Source: Gordonia sp. KTR9 (GTDB taxonomy: Bacteria; Actinomycetota; Actinomycetes; Mycobacteriales; Mycobacteriaceae). From it: 64,000 bases of DNA. The stretch spans positions 2,542,001-2,606,000 of the forward strand of contig NC_018581.1 in the NCBI RefSeq assembly GCF_000143885.2, in the 5' to 3' direction. Positions 21,938-36,672 of this stretch are shown here, piece after piece; within the stretch, counting starts at the first letter, position 1, and each line of letters starts with the position of its first letter. Made by a program: the position numbers and the translations under genes. The notes under the pieces were generated by a model. It searched no databases. It was not told the origin of the DNA and saw nothing but the letters and a program-made list of their open reading frames with translations.

Positions 21938-22554
21938 CCGCGATCTCCAGGCGTGGGGTGGTGCCGGCGATCCTCGCGGTGCTGGTGATCGCCTCGGTGA
22001 TCGCCTCGGTGCTCGGATACGGCAAAATCGTGTTCAACGCGTGGTTCATCGGCGTCGTCGCCTTGCTCGCCATCGGCGTGGTCTCGGTGTTCTACCTGCT
22101 GGCCACCGGGAATCAGAAGAAGACCGCGGCGCAGGCGGACGCGATCGGTGCACTCCCGGTGACACCCGCAGACCCGGGCGCCGTGCTCAGAGGTCCAGAC
22201 ACCGGCCTCTACCTCGGCAGCACCATGGCGCCGAGCTGGCAGAACCGGGTGACCGTCGGTGACCTCGGTGACCGCGCGTCGTCGGTGCTGACCGAATTCG
22301 AGACGGGCATCCTCATCGCACGTCAGGGCGCGAGCGACATCTGGATCCCGCGCGAGTCGATCACCGCGGTCCGGACGGAGCGCGGTATCGCCGGCAAGGT
22401 GATGACCGCCGACGGGGTCCTCGCCATCCGCTGGGTCCTGCCCAGCGGCACCGAGATCGACTCCGGGCTGCGCGCCGACGACAAAACGATCTACCCCGGC
22501 TGGGTGAACGCCTTCGCCGGGACGCATGACAGTGGACAAGGGGCACAGGAATGA
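21934..22554 (+). CDS. Membrane protein with bacterial PH-like domain, embedded in the pyr operon
   Basis: A 206-residue protein with two N-terminal transmembrane helices ([20 protein letters not shown] and [20 protein letters not shown]) and a C-terminal beta-rich domain of about 120 residues resembling bacterial PH domains ([45 protein letters not shown]). It corresponds to mycobacterial Rv1382, located at the same point between pyrC and carA. Function unknown; it is overlapped by 4 nt at both ends, so it is produced with the pyrimidine enzymes. Confidence 0.75.
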   Translation: MTAISRRGVVPAILAVLVIASVIASVLGYGKIVFNAWFIGVVALLAIGVVSVFYLLATGNQKKTAAQADAIGALPVTPADPGAVLRGPDTGLYLGSTMAPSWQNRVTVGDLGDRASSVLTEFETGILIARQGASDIWIPRESITAVRTERGIAGKVMTADGVLAIRWVLPSGTEIDSGLRADDKTIYPGWVNAFAGTHDSGQGAQE

Positions 22555-23719
22555 ACACAGCGGTCTTGGTGCTGGAGAACGGCCAGGTGTTCACCGGCCG
22601 GAGCTACGGCGCAGTCGGCGAGACCCTTGGCGAGGCGGTGTTCTGCACCGCGATGACCGGCTATCAGGAAACCCTGACCGATCCGAGCTACCACCGGCAG
22701 ATCGTGGTGGCCACCGCGCCGCAGATCGGCAACACCGGCTGGAACACCGAGGACGGCGAGAGCACGGGCAGCGCCGGGAGCACCGGCGTCGACGGTGACT
22801 CGGGCAAGATCTGGGTGGCGGGATACGCCGTGCGCAACCCCACCCGACGCGTCTCCAACTGGCGCGCGACGACCTCCCTCGAGGAGGAACTGGACCGCCA
22901 GGGCATCGTCGGGATCGGCGGCATCGACACCCGCACCGTGGTGCGCATCCTCCGCGACCACGGGTCGATGAAGGCCGGGATCTTCTCCGGCCCGGCGCTC
23001 GCCGACACCGACGAACTCGTCTCCCGCGTGCGCAACCAGCCGGACATGAAGGGCGCCCGGCTGGCCGACGAGGTGACCACCGACAGCGGTTACGTCGTCG
23101 AACCCCTCGACCAGCACCGTTTCACGGTGGCCGCGATCGATCTGGGGATCAAGACCAACACACCGCGGATGTTCGCCGAACGCGGCGTCCGCACCCACGT
23201 GCTGCCGGCGACCGTCGCGCTCGACGCCATCGCCGACCTCAAGCCGGACGGGGTGTTCCTCTCCAACGGTCCCGGCGACCCGGCCACCGCCGACGACATC
23301 GTCGAACTCACCCGCGGGGTTCTCGGCCGGGACATCCCGCTGTTCGGCATCTGCTTCGGCAACCAGATCCTGGGCCGCGCACTCGGCCGCTCGACGTACA
23401 AGATGAAGTTCGGGCACCGGGGCATCAACATCCCGGTCGTCGACCACGCCACCGGCAAGGTGTCGATCACCTCGCAGAACCACGGTTTCGCGCTCGAGGG
23501 CGAGGCGGGGGAGGAGTTCGACTCCGACTTCGGCCGCGCGCGCGTCAGCCACGTCTGCGCCAACGACGGCACGGTGGAGGGCGTCGAGTTGCTCTCCGGC
23601 CGCGCCTACTCCGTGCAGTACCACCCGGAGGCGGCCGCCGGACCCCACGACGCCGCGTATCTGTTCGACAAGTTCGTCACCCTGCTCGAGGGCGACCGTG
23701 AGCAAGGAGCGAGTGCCTG

Positions 23720-23720
<1 letters not shown>
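22551..23720 (+). CDS. carA: Carbamoyl-phosphate synthase small (glutaminase) subunit
   Basis: A 389-residue subunit that hydrolyses glutamine and passes ammonia to CarB. The class I amidotransferase domain has the nucleophile Cys268 in FGICFGNQ and the His/Glu pair in [13 protein letters not shown]; the N-terminal domain has [21 protein letters not shown]. Residues about 69-85 form a Gly/Ser/Thr-rich insertion ([17 protein letters not shown]) between NTGWNTED and KIWVAGY that appears longer than in mycobacterial CarA. ATG overlaps the upstream stop by 4 nt; the stop shares one base with the carB ATG. Confidence 0.95.
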
Positions 23721-27051
<3,331 letters not shown>

Positions 27052-27055
<4 letters not shown>

Positions 27056-27912
27056 CGGACACGTCCGGTATCGACGACTTCGATTCGGGCGGCCCCGGTT
27101 TCGGGGGCCGCTACGCCCGCGCGGTCGCCGAACGCGGGCGTCTGTGCGCGGGGATCGATCCACACGCGGCGCTGCTCGACGAGTGGGGTCTGTCGGTGGA
27201 CGTCGACGGGCTGTCGGCGTTCGCCGATCTCTGCGTCGAGGCGCTGGCCCCGGTGGCGGCCGTCGTCAAGCCCCAGGTGGCGTTCTTCGAGCCGTTCGGG
27301 GCGGCTGGTTTCGCCGTCCTCGAACGCGTCGTCGCCGCCTGCCGAGAGGCCGGGGCGCTCGTCATCGCCGACGCCAAACGCGGGGACATCGGATCGACGA
27401 TGGCCGCGTACGCGCAGGCCTGGCTGTCCGAGTCGTCGCCGCTGTGTGCCGACTCGGTGACCGCCTCTCCCTATCTGGGGTACGAAGCCCTGCGCCCGGC
27501 CCTCGATCTCGCACGCCACGGGGAGCGGGGGGTCTTCGTGCTGGCGCGGACGTCGAACCCCGAGGGCGCCGACATCCAGCGGGCCCGGGCGGGCGAACGG
27601 ACGGTCGCGCAGTCGATCGTCGACGCCGCCGCGGCCGAGAACGCCGACGGCACGGCCACGGTCGGTCTGGTCGTCGGGGCCACGCGTGAGCACGGTCTGG
27701 GTCTCGCGGACCTCCGGGGCCCGATCCTGGCCCCCGGCCTGGGCGCGCAGGGGGCCACTCCCGCGGACCTGCCGATCGTGTTCGACGGGGCCGACCCCGC
27801 ATGGCTGCTGCCCGCCAGCTCCCGCGGTGTGCTCCGCGCCGGGCCGGACCCGACCGCGCTGCGGGAGGCGTTCGTCCGAACCCGCGACGAGGTCGAGGCC
27901 GCACTGGGCTGA
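27052..27912 (+). CDS. pyrF: Orotidine 5'-phosphate decarboxylase (type 2)
   Basis: A 286-residue TIM-barrel enzyme making UMP from OMP, the last step of the pathway. The catalytic Asp-Lys-Asp set lies in [12 protein letters not shown]; the N-terminal [16 protein letters not shown] and the [12 protein letters not shown] segment mark the longer type 2 family found in actinobacteria. The GTG overlaps the carB stop. With it the operon holds pyrR, B, C, carA, carB and F; pyrD, which acts between pyrC and pyrE, and pyrE are elsewhere. Confidence 0.94.
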
Positions 27913-27938
27913 CGGTCCGGTCGAGGATCGATCGTCCT

Positions 27939-27959
27939 GCGACACGCGCGGAGCGTCGC
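27939..27959 (+). terminator. Possible hairpin terminator after pyrF
   Basis: GCGA-CA-CGC, loop GCGGA, GCG-TCGC: seven pairs with a two-base bulge, 27 nt after the pyrF stop and followed by GGATTTCG. There is no proper T-tract, so the call rests on position at the end of a long operon. Confidence 0.35.
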
Positions 27960-28257
27960 GGATTTCGCACAGATTCCGTCACACCTCTGGCGTCACACGC
28001 GTATCACCTGGTGCATGGGCACAATGCAGGTCTTTCGTCGCGTTATCGACCCAGCCCTCTCCAGCCGACCTGCTGACCTGCGAGAACACCGGAAAACGCG
28101 TAGTCAGGACGACGACGGGAACAGTGAATCAGTGCTGTGCTCCCGTGAACGCACCGACTGCCCTACAACATGAGAAAACGCCGCGAAAACGGGGGGTCGC
28201 ACTCGCAAATGCCTGCTCACGTCGGTACGGTCGCATTCGCCGCCAACATTTGATGGC

Positions 28258-28314
28258 GTCGGCCGGGTGCAGACCCGGCTGACAGGCCGGCGATGGCGAC
28301 CCAGCCGCGGTCGC
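28258..28314 (+). promoter_or_regulatory. Two stable hairpins in the mihF 5' leader
   Basis: First hairpin: GTCGGCCGGGT (28258-28268), loop GCAG, ACCCGGCTGAC (28273-28283), eleven pairs with one G-U. Second: GCGACC (28296-28301), seven-base loop, GGTCGC (28309-28314). Neither is followed by a T-run. They lie 74-130 nt before the mihF start, so they should be part of a structured leader or a separate small RNA. A regulatory role for mihF expression is an inference. Confidence 0.5.
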
Positions 28315-28387
28315 ACGGCAACAGCGCCTCGGACGCCCCAGGGCGAACGATGCAGTCCCACTCGAGAACGAAAGACGGAGGAACCCC

Positions 28388-28702
28388 GTGGCCCTTCCCC
28401 AGTTGACCGATGAGCAGCGCGCCGCTGCGTTGGAGAAGGCAGCTGCCGCTCGTCGTGTCCGCGCGGAGCTCAAGGAGCGCCTCAAGCGCGGTGGCACCGA
28501 TCTCCAGCAGGTGCTCAAAGATGCCGAGAACGACGAGATCCTGGGCAAGATGAAGGTCTCGGCCCTGCTCGAGGCCCTGCCCAAGGTCGGCAAGGTCAAG
28601 GCACAGGAGATCATGACCGAGCTCGAGATCGCCCCGACCCGCCGCCTGCGCGGTCTCGGCGACCGTCAGCGCAAGGCTCTGCTCGAGAAGTTCAGCTCCT
28701 GA
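28388..28702 (+). CDS. mihF: Integration host factor-like nucleoid protein, actinobacterial type (mIHF)
   Basis: A 104-residue DNA-binding nucleoid protein, unrelated in fold to the HU/IHF heterodimer, with an N-terminal helix ([21 protein letters not shown]) and a helix-two-turn-helix core ([27 protein letters not shown], quoted here only as [19 protein letters not shown]). The [19 protein letters not shown]-terminus is highly conserved. It is essential in mycobacteria. GTG follows GGAGGAACCCC at good spacing. gmk is 40 nt downstream, the same order as in mycobacteria, where the protein was once annotated with a longer N-terminus. Confidence 0.95.
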   Translation: MALPQLTDEQRAAALEKAAAARRVRAELKERLKRGGTDLQQVLKDAENDEILGKMKVSALLEALPKVGKVKAQEIMTELEIAPTRRLRGLGDRQRKALLEKFSS

Positions 28703-28742
28703 GCGTGAGCAACCGAACCGAATACGGCAGCGAGACGAACCC

Positions 28743-29713
<971 letters not shown>

Positions 29714-29728
29714 TCTCCGGCGCCGTTG

Positions 29729-31000
29729 ATGAGCACTGCGATCGGAACCCGACGCCGCGTCCTGATCGGCGTCGGCGGCGGGATCGCGGCCTACAAGGTC
29801 TGTTCGGTGATCCGGCACTTCACCGAGGCCGGCCACGACGTCCGCGTCGTGCCCACCCCGGCCGCGCTGGAGTTCGTCGGTAAGGCGACCTTCGAGGCGC
29901 TGAGCGGCAACCCCGTCTCCACGACCGTGTTCGACGATGTCGACGAGGTCGCCCACGTCCGTCTCGGGCAGGGCGCCGACCTCGTGGTCATCGCCCCCGC
30001 CACCGCCGACCTCATGGCCCGCGCCGCCCAAGGTCGCGCCGACGATCTGCTGACCGCGTCGCTGCTGACCGTGCGATGTCCGGTGCTGTTCGTCCCGGCG
30101 ATGCACACCGAGATGTGGGAACACCCCGCGACGCAGGCCAATGTGGCGACGCTCCGGGCCCACGGCTCGGTGGTGATGACCCCCGCGTCGGGGCGCCTCA
30201 CAGGTACCGATTCCGGTCGCGGCCGTCTTCCTGACCCGCAGGAGATCGCTCTTCTGGGTGAGCTGCTCCTCGACCGCGCCGACGCCCTGCCGTACGACCT
30301 CGACGGTGTCCGCGTGCTCATCAGTGCCGGCGGTACCCGGGAGCCGCTCGACCCGGTCCGCTATCTCGGCAATCACAGTTCGGGCAAGCAGGGTTTCGCG
30401 CTGGCCCGGGCCGCGGCACAGCGCGGGGCGAGTGTCACCGTGGTCGCGGGATCGACGTCCGGCGCGGGTGACCCGGCCGGTGTCTCCATCGTGCGGATCT
30501 CGACCGCCGAACAACTCGCCGACGAGATGACCAAGCGCGCGGCCGACGCCGACGTCGTGATCATGGCTGCCGCGGTCGCGGACTTCCGCCCGGTCGCCGT
30601 CGCCGAGTCCAAGATCAAGAAGGGCGACGAGGGCCCCGCGCCGATCCGGCTGACGACCAACCCCGACATCCTGCGCGGCCTCGTCACCGCCCGCGACGAT
30701 GGCCGGATCCCGCGCGACACCGTGATCGTCGGCTTCGCCGCCGAGACCGGCGACGAGTCCGGCGGCGTCCTCGACCACGGTCGCGCGAAGCTCGCCCGCA
30801 AGGGCTGTGACCTGCTCGTCGTCAACGCCGTCGGCGATGGCAAGGCCTTCGGAACCGAGGACAACACCGGCTGGTTGCTCGCCGCCAACGGCGACGAGAC
30901 CGCACTGCCCTTCGGGTCGAAAACACTCATGTCGAGTCGGATACTTGACGAAGTGCGCCAACTGGTGCCTGATGGTCGAGGAGCTCGACCGACCGATTAG
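29729..31000 (+). CDS. coaBC: Bifunctional phosphopantothenoylcysteine decarboxylase / phosphopantothenate--cysteine ligase
   Basis: A 423-residue fusion carrying two steps of coenzyme A synthesis. The N-terminal flavoprotein (CoaC, about 1-185) has [16 protein letters not shown] and the active-site-like [16 protein letters not shown]. The C-terminal CTP-dependent ligase (CoaB, about 186-423) has [37 protein letters not shown] and the Lys-rich [19 protein letters not shown] 29729 is used; a TTG just before it would add one codon. The pairing upstream of metK is conserved. Confidence 0.95.
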   Translation: MSTAIGTRRRVLIGVGGGIAAYKVCSVIRHFTEAGHDVRVVPTPAALEFVGKATFEALSGNPVSTTVFDDVDEVAHVRLGQGADLVVIAPATADLMARAAQGRADDLLTASLLTVRCPVLFVPAMHTEMWEHPATQANVATLRAHGSVVMTPASGRLTGTDSGRGRLPDPQEIALLGELLLDRADALPYDLDGVRVLISAGGTREPLDPVRYLGNHSSGKQGFALARAAAQRGASVTVVAGSTSGAGDPAGVSIVRISTAEQLADEMTKRAADADVVIMAAAVADFRPVAVAESKIKKGDEGPAPIRLTTNPDILRGLVTARDDGRIPRDTVIVGFAAETGDESGGVLDHGRAKLARKGCDLLVVNAVGDGKAFGTEDNTGWLLAANGDETALPFGSKTLMSSRILDEVRQLVPDGRGARPTD

Positions 31001-31016
31001 GTTGGATGTATTCCCC

Positions 31017-31088
31017 CGGCCAGTCGGACCTGGCCGACACTGCCAGCGGCGCGGCGACCATCGACGCGCGTAGATCTCGAGAGGATCT
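31017..31088 (+). promoter_or_regulatory. Structured metK leader (two hairpins)
   Basis: CGGCCAG (31017-31023), loop TCGGAC, CTGGCCG (31030-31036) gives a seven-pair stem. AGATC (31072-31076) can pair with GATCT (31084-31088) across GAGAGG, the likely Shine-Dalgarno of metK. No known SAM riboswitch consensus is recognised in this 89-nt gap. TAGGTT at 30998-31003, overlapping the coaBC stop, could be a -10 without a clear -35. Confidence 0.35.
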
Positions 31089-31089
31089 G

Positions 31090-32298
<1,209 letters not shown>

Positions 32299-32362
32299 CC
32301 CCTCTGCGGAAGCACTCTCACTGACACCCAAAGGAGCACGGGTCCCGGCGGCTGAGCTGCCG

Positions 32363-34327
32363 GTGGCCCGTGTTCTGCCTGTTCTGGGACTCGCGCACCT
32401 CGATCGGCCCTTCGACTATCTCATCGACGTCGACCAGGACGAGGCCGCGCAGCCCGGCGTGCGCGTCCGCGTGCGATTCTCCGGCCGGCTCGTCGACGGA
32501 TACCTCCTCGAGCGGATCGACAAGAGCGATCATCCCGGCAAGCTGGGCTGGCTCGACCGTGTCGTGTCCGCCGAACCGGTCCTGACCCCGCAGCTGGCCA
32601 CGCTGTGTCGCGCGGTGGCCGACCGGTACGCGGGCACCATGGGCGATGTCGTGCGCCTGGCGATACCGCCGCGGCACGCGCGCACCGAGAAGGAGACGAC
32701 ACCGGAACCGACCGCCGTCGTCGAGACCCCCGAACTCACCGACTGGCACCGGTACCCGCTCGCCGATTCCTACGTCGAGAACCTCGTCGACGGTCATCCT
32801 CGTGCCGTCTGGCAGGCCCTGCCGGGGGAGGACTGGCCACGGCGTCTCGCCGAACTCGCCGCAGCAACCCTCGCCGCCGGACGGGGGTGCATCCTCACCG
32901 TCCCCGATCAGCGAGATCTCGACCGCGTGTGGGCCGAGGTAGAGCCGTTGATCGGCGACCGCGGTGTCGCGCTGTCCGCCGGACTCGGACCCACCGCTCG
33001 CTACCGGCGGTGGCTGGCCGTGCGTCGTGGCGCGGCGCAACTGGTGATCGGTACGCGCAGCGCGGTGTTCGCGCCGGTGGCCGATCTCGGGCTCGTCGTT
33101 GTCTGGGATGACGGTGACGACAGCATGTCGGACCCGCGGGCGCCTTATCCGCATCCCCGCGAGGTGGCGGTGCTGCGTTCCCATCACGAACGGTGTGGTC
33201 TCCTGCTCGGCGGTTTCGCCCGGACCGCGGAGGCACAGGCGCTGGTGGCGTCGGGCTGGGCACACGATCTCGTCGCCGACCGCGCGACCGTCCGCACCCG
33301 CAGCCCACGGGTCCAGGCCATCTCCGACGACGACCGCCAGATCGCCCGCGACCCCATGGCGAGGTCCGCACGCATCCCCGAAGTCGCGTTCGACGCGGCG
33401 CGGTCGGCGTTCGCCGCCGATCGTCCGGTGGTGTTCAGCGTCCCGCGGCGCGGCTATGTGCCATCGCTGGCGTGCACGCGCTGCCGCGAACACGCGCGCT
33501 GTCGCGCCTGTCACGGTCCATTGCAGCTCGACTCCGACCAACGGCTGAGCTGTCGATGGTGCGGGCGCCCCGAGCGCTCCTTCCGCTGTCCGGAGTGCGG
33601 CAACACCTCGGTGCGCGCCACGGTCACCGGTGCGCGCCGGACCGCCGAGGAGCTGGGGCGCGCTTTCGCCGGTGTGCCGGTGCTGACCAGCGGAGGCGAC
33701 ACCATCCTCGACGAGATCGAACCCGGTGCACGGCTCGTGGTCGCGACACCGGGCGCCGAGCCGGTCGCGCCGGGCGGGTACGGCGCGGCGATCGTCGTCG
33801 ACACGTGGGCGCAACTCGACCGTGCCGATCTGCGTGCCGAGGAGCATGCGGTCCGCCGCTGGATGGCGTTGGCCGCCATGGTCACGCCGCACGGTGACGG
33901 CGGTCGCGTGGTGATCGTCGCCGATTCCTCACTCGCACCCGTGCAGGCGCTGATCCGTTGGGACCCGGTGGGTTTCGCCTCCATCCAGCTTCGGCAACGA
34001 GTGGAGCTCGGGTTCCCGCCCGCAGTGACGATGGCATCGGTCGACGGACCGACCGGGGTGATCACCGACTTCGTCGAGCACCTGGAGTTGCCGACCGACG
34101 CCGACGTCCTCGGGCCCGTTCCGTTGCCGCCGGGGGTGCGCCCGCCGGCCGGCAGCGCCGAGTGGGAGGCCGCTCCGGACGACGAGATGGATCGCATCCT
34201 GGTGCGGTTGCCGCGCAAGCACGGACGCCTGCTGGCCGAGGCCCTTGTCGCCGGTCAGGTCCGGCGCAACACGCATCGGCAGACCGGGCCGATCCGGGTG
34301 CAGATCGACCCGCCTACGATCGGATGA
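32363..34327 (+). CDS. priA: Actinobacterial PriA-like primosomal protein N' (probable replication restart factor)
   Basis: About 654 residues. It has the PriA N-terminal 3'-binding domain (LDRPFDYLIDVDQ, VRVRFSGRLVDGYLLE) and the Cys zinc cluster (ACTRCREHARCRACHG then CRWCGRPERSFRCPECG). Walker A GxGKT and the DEAH helicase box are missing; WDDGDDS takes the place of DEEH, as in mycobacterial PriA, which is thought not to be an active helicase. The start is uncertain: GTG 32363 is the first canonical in-frame start, but the strong AAAGGAG at 32330-32336 lies 5 nt before an in-frame GTC (32342), and starting there would restore the expected N-terminal length. fmt begins right after the stop. 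Confidence 0.85.
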   Translation: MARVLPVLGLAHLDRPFDYLIDVDQDEAAQPGVRVRVRFSGRLVDGYLLERIDKSDHPGKLGWLDRVVSAEPVLTPQLATLCRAVADRYAGTMGDVVRLAIPPRHARTEKETTPEPTAVVETPELTDWHRYPLADSYVENLVDGHPRAVWQALPGEDWPRRLAELAAATLAAGRGCILTVPDQRDLDRVWAEVEPLIGDRGVALSAGLGPTARYRRWLAVRRGAAQLVIGTRSAVFAPVADLGLVVVWDDGDDSMSDPRAPYPHPREVAVLRSHHERCGLLLGGFARTAEAQALVASGWAHDLVADRATVRTRSPRVQAISDDDRQIARDPMARSARIPEVAFDAARSAFAADRPVVFSVPRRGYVPSLACTRCREHARCRACHGPLQLDSDQRLSCRWCGRPERSFRCPECGNTSVRATVTGARRTAEELGRAFAGVPVLTSGGDTILDEIEPGARLVVATPGAEPVAPGGYGAAIVVDTWAQLDRADLRAEEHAVRRWMALAAMVTPHGDGGRVVIVADSSLAPVQALIRWDPVGFASIQLRQRVELGFPPAVTMASVDGPTGVITDFVEHLELPTDADVLGPVPLPPGVRPPAGSAEWEAAPDDEMDRILVRLPRKHGRLLAEALVAGQVRRNTHRQTGPIRVQIDPPTIG

Positions 34328-35287
34328 ATGCGCATCGTTTTCGCCGGGACCCCCGAGGTGGCCGTGCCGTCGTTGCAGGCCCTCATCGCCTCGTCGCATG
34401 AGGTGGTCGGGGTCATCACCCGCCCCGATGCCGTGTCCGGCCGCGGTCGCAAGGTGATGCGGTCTCCCGTCGGCCGGCTCGCCGACGAGCATTCGCTCGA
34501 GGTGATCACCCCGCGGCGGTTGTCGGAACCGGAGGTCGATGATGTACTCCGGCGCTGGGCGCCCGACTGCGGGGCCGTCGTGGCCTACGGCGGGCTCGTG
34601 CCACCCGGGTTGCTCGACCTCCCGCAGCACGGCTGGATCAATCTGCATTTCTCGGTGCTGCCCGCCTGGCGCGGTGCGGCCCCGGTTCAGGCCGCGATCG
34701 CGGCCGGCGACGAGGTGACGGGAGCCAGCACGTTCCGGCTCGAGAAAGGCCTCGACACCGGCCCGGTCTTCGGCGTGCTGACCGAGACCATCCGACCCAC
34801 CGACACCAGCGGTGACCTCCTGGCACGCCTGGCCGACGCCGGTTCGGGACTGTTGCTGTCCACCCTCGACGGACTGGAGGCCGGCGAACTCGCCCCCGAA
34901 CCGCAGCCGACGACCGGGGTGAGCCATGCGCCGAAGGTCGAGGTCGACGACGCGCGGGTCCGGTGGGATCTGCCGGCGCACATCATCGATCGCCTGATCC
35001 GCGCATACACCCCCGCGCCCGGGCCGTGGACGAGTCTCGACGAGGCTCGGATCAAGGTCGGGCCGGTGTCGGTCGTCGCGTCGACCGAGGATCCCGGTCT
35101 GCCCGATGCGGTGCGGGACAATGTGCTCGCGCCCGGTGTGCTCGCGGTCACCAAGAAGGCGGTCTTCGTCGGAACCGGTTCGCAGCCGGTCACTCTCGGC
35201 ACCGTGCAGCCGCCGGGTAAGAAACCCATGCCCGCCGCCGACTGGGCGCGCGGTGCACGGCTGACCGACGGGACGGTCCTGCGATGA
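34328..35287 (+). CDS. fmt: Methionyl-tRNA formyltransferase
   Basis: A 319-residue enzyme that formylates initiator Met-tRNA with 10-formyl-THF. The N-terminal [20 protein letters not shown], the catalytic [17 protein letters not shown] with its Asn and His, and the Asp in KGLDTGPVF region are intact; the C-terminal OB-like domain starts near residue 205. It starts immediately after the priA stop and its stop overlaps rsmB by 4 nt. No def (deformylase) is in the gap, unlike mycobacteria where it is likewise separate. Confidence 0.95.
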   Translation: MRIVFAGTPEVAVPSLQALIASSHEVVGVITRPDAVSGRGRKVMRSPVGRLADEHSLEVITPRRLSEPEVDDVLRRWAPDCGAVVAYGGLVPPGLLDLPQHGWINLHFSVLPAWRGAAPVQAAIAAGDEVTGASTFRLEKGLDTGPVFGVLTETIRPTDTSGDLLARLADAGSGLLLSTLDGLEAGELAPEPQPTTGVSHAPKVEVDDARVRWDLPAHIIDRLIRAYTPAPGPWTSLDEARIKVGPVSVVASTEDPGLPDAVRDNVLAPGVLAVTKKAVFVGTGSQPVTLGTVQPPGKKPMPAADWARGARLTDGTVLR

Positions 35288-36657
35288 GCGGCAAGTTCCG
35301 GCAGAAAGACCTCGATCCCGCGCGTGTGGCTGCCCGCGACACCCTGCGCGCGGTGCGTGAACGTGATGCCTACGCCAATCTCGTCCTCCCGAAGATGCTG
35401 CGGGACAGGAGAATCGAAGGCCGCGACGCCGCCTTCGCCACCGAACTGGCCTACGGCGCCGCGCGGGCGCAGGGGTTGCTGGACGCAGTGATCTCCGCCG
35501 CGGCCCAACGGCCCGTCGCCGACATCGACGGCACTGTCCTCGACGTCCTGCGCCTCGGCACCTATCAGTTGTTGCGGACGAGGGTCGGCGCGCATGCGGC
35601 GGTGTCGACGTCGGTCGATCTGGTGCGCGCGGAAAACGGGATGGGGCCGTCGGGCTTCGTGAATGCGGTGCTGCGCAAGGTGTCGCAGAAGGACGAGGAC
35701 CTGTGGGTGGACGAGCTCGCCCCGTCACCCGCGGACGATCTCGTCGGCTACCTGGCCTTCCAGTACGCGCATCCGAGATGGATCGCGGAGGTGTTCCGTG
35801 ATGCGCTCGGCGGCTCGGCGGGACAACTGCAGGCGGCGCTGGCCGCCGATGACGAGCGACCGCCGGTGCATCTGGTGGCCCGCCCCGGATTCATCACCGC
35901 CGAAGAACTCGCCCTCACGAGCGACGGTGAGGTCGGCGACTTCTCCCCGTACTGCATGTATCTCCCGGGTGGTGATCCCGGTGACGTCGCGGCGATCCGT
36001 GAGGGGTACGCGGGCGTGCAGGACGAAGGCAGTCAGCTCGTCGCACGTGCAGTGACCGTGGCCGAGGTCGTCGATGACGGCGGGCGATGGCTCGACATGT
36101 GCGCCGGTCCCGGCGGGAAGGCCGCACTCATCGGTTCGCTCGCCGAGATCGACGGTGCCCGGCTCGACGCGGTCGAGGTGTCCGAGCATCGAGCCGGGCT
36201 GATCCGCAAGGTCGTGTCCGATCTGCCCGTGACCATCCATGTCGCCGACGCACGGTCGAGCGGACTCGACACCGGTTACGACCGGATTCTGCTCGACGCC
36301 CCGTGTTCGGGGCTGGGCTCGCTGCGCCGACGACCCGAATCCCGCTGGCGCCGGACCGCTTCCGACGTCGACGAACTCGTCGTTCTGCAGAAGCAGTTGC
36401 TGACCGAGGCCCTACGGTTGGTGAAATCCGGTGGCGTCGTGGTCTATTCGACCTGTTCGCCGCACCCGGCCGAGACGACCGCGGTGGTGGCCGACGTGGT
36501 GGCGTCGGTCGACGGCGCGCGCCAGCTCGATGCCCGCCCGCTGGTGACGGTCGGCAAGCTGGGCCCGGAACTGTTGGGCGACGGCCCCCACGTGCAGCTC
36601 TGGCCGCATGTCCACGGCACCGACGCCATGTTCCTGGCGGCGCTGACGCGTGACTAG
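35284..36657 (+). CDS. rsmB: 16S rRNA (cytosine-967-C5)-methyltransferase RsmB-like
   Basis: A 457-residue protein with an N-terminal NusB-like RNA-binding domain ([40 protein letters not shown]) and a C-terminal SAM-dependent methyltransferase. SAM motif I is [17 protein letters not shown]; the two cysteines of m5C enzymes are in [15 protein letters not shown] and [15 protein letters not shown] overlaps the fmt stop. In mycobacteria rpe follows directly (Rv1407-Rv1408); here 6.7 kb of other genes intervene. Confidence 0.93.
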   Translation: MSGKFRQKDLDPARVAARDTLRAVRERDAYANLVLPKMLRDRRIEGRDAAFATELAYGAARAQGLLDAVISAAAQRPVADIDGTVLDVLRLGTYQLLRTRVGAHAAVSTSVDLVRAENGMGPSGFVNAVLRKVSQKDEDLWVDELAPSPADDLVGYLAFQYAHPRWIAEVFRDALGGSAGQLQAALAADDERPPVHLVARPGFITAEELALTSDGEVGDFSPYCMYLPGGDPGDVAAIREGYAGVQDEGSQLVARAVTVAEVVDDGGRWLDMCAGPGGKAALIGSLAEIDGARLDAVEVSEHRAGLIRKVVSDLPVTIHVADARSSGLDTGYDRILLDAPCSGLGSLRRRPESRWRRTASDVDELVVLQKQLLTEALRLVKSGGVVVYSTCSPHPAETTAVVADVVASVDGARQLDARPLVTVGKLGPELLGDGPHVQLWPHVHGTDAMFLAALTRD

Positions 36658-36672
36658 CCGCCAGCTCGCGGT

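Larger units (their letters stand above)
27913..28387 (+). other. 475-bp non-coding region between pyrF and mihF
   Basis: No credible gene is present on either strand. It contains the hairpin after pyrF, then a more A/T-rich stretch (about 27960-28260) that probably carries the mihF promoter. The 8-mer CGTCACAC occurs twice with a 14-bp period (27977-27984, 27991-27998), a spacing of more than one helical turn. GAAAACGCCGCGAAAACGG near 28171 is a short direct repeat. Two strong hairpins follow at 28258-28314 in what would be the mihF leader. Confidence 0.6.

Noticed and set aside
31001..31089. SAM riboswitch before metK
   Set aside because: None of the SAM-I, SAM-II or SAM-IV core motifs are recognisable, and the gap is short.
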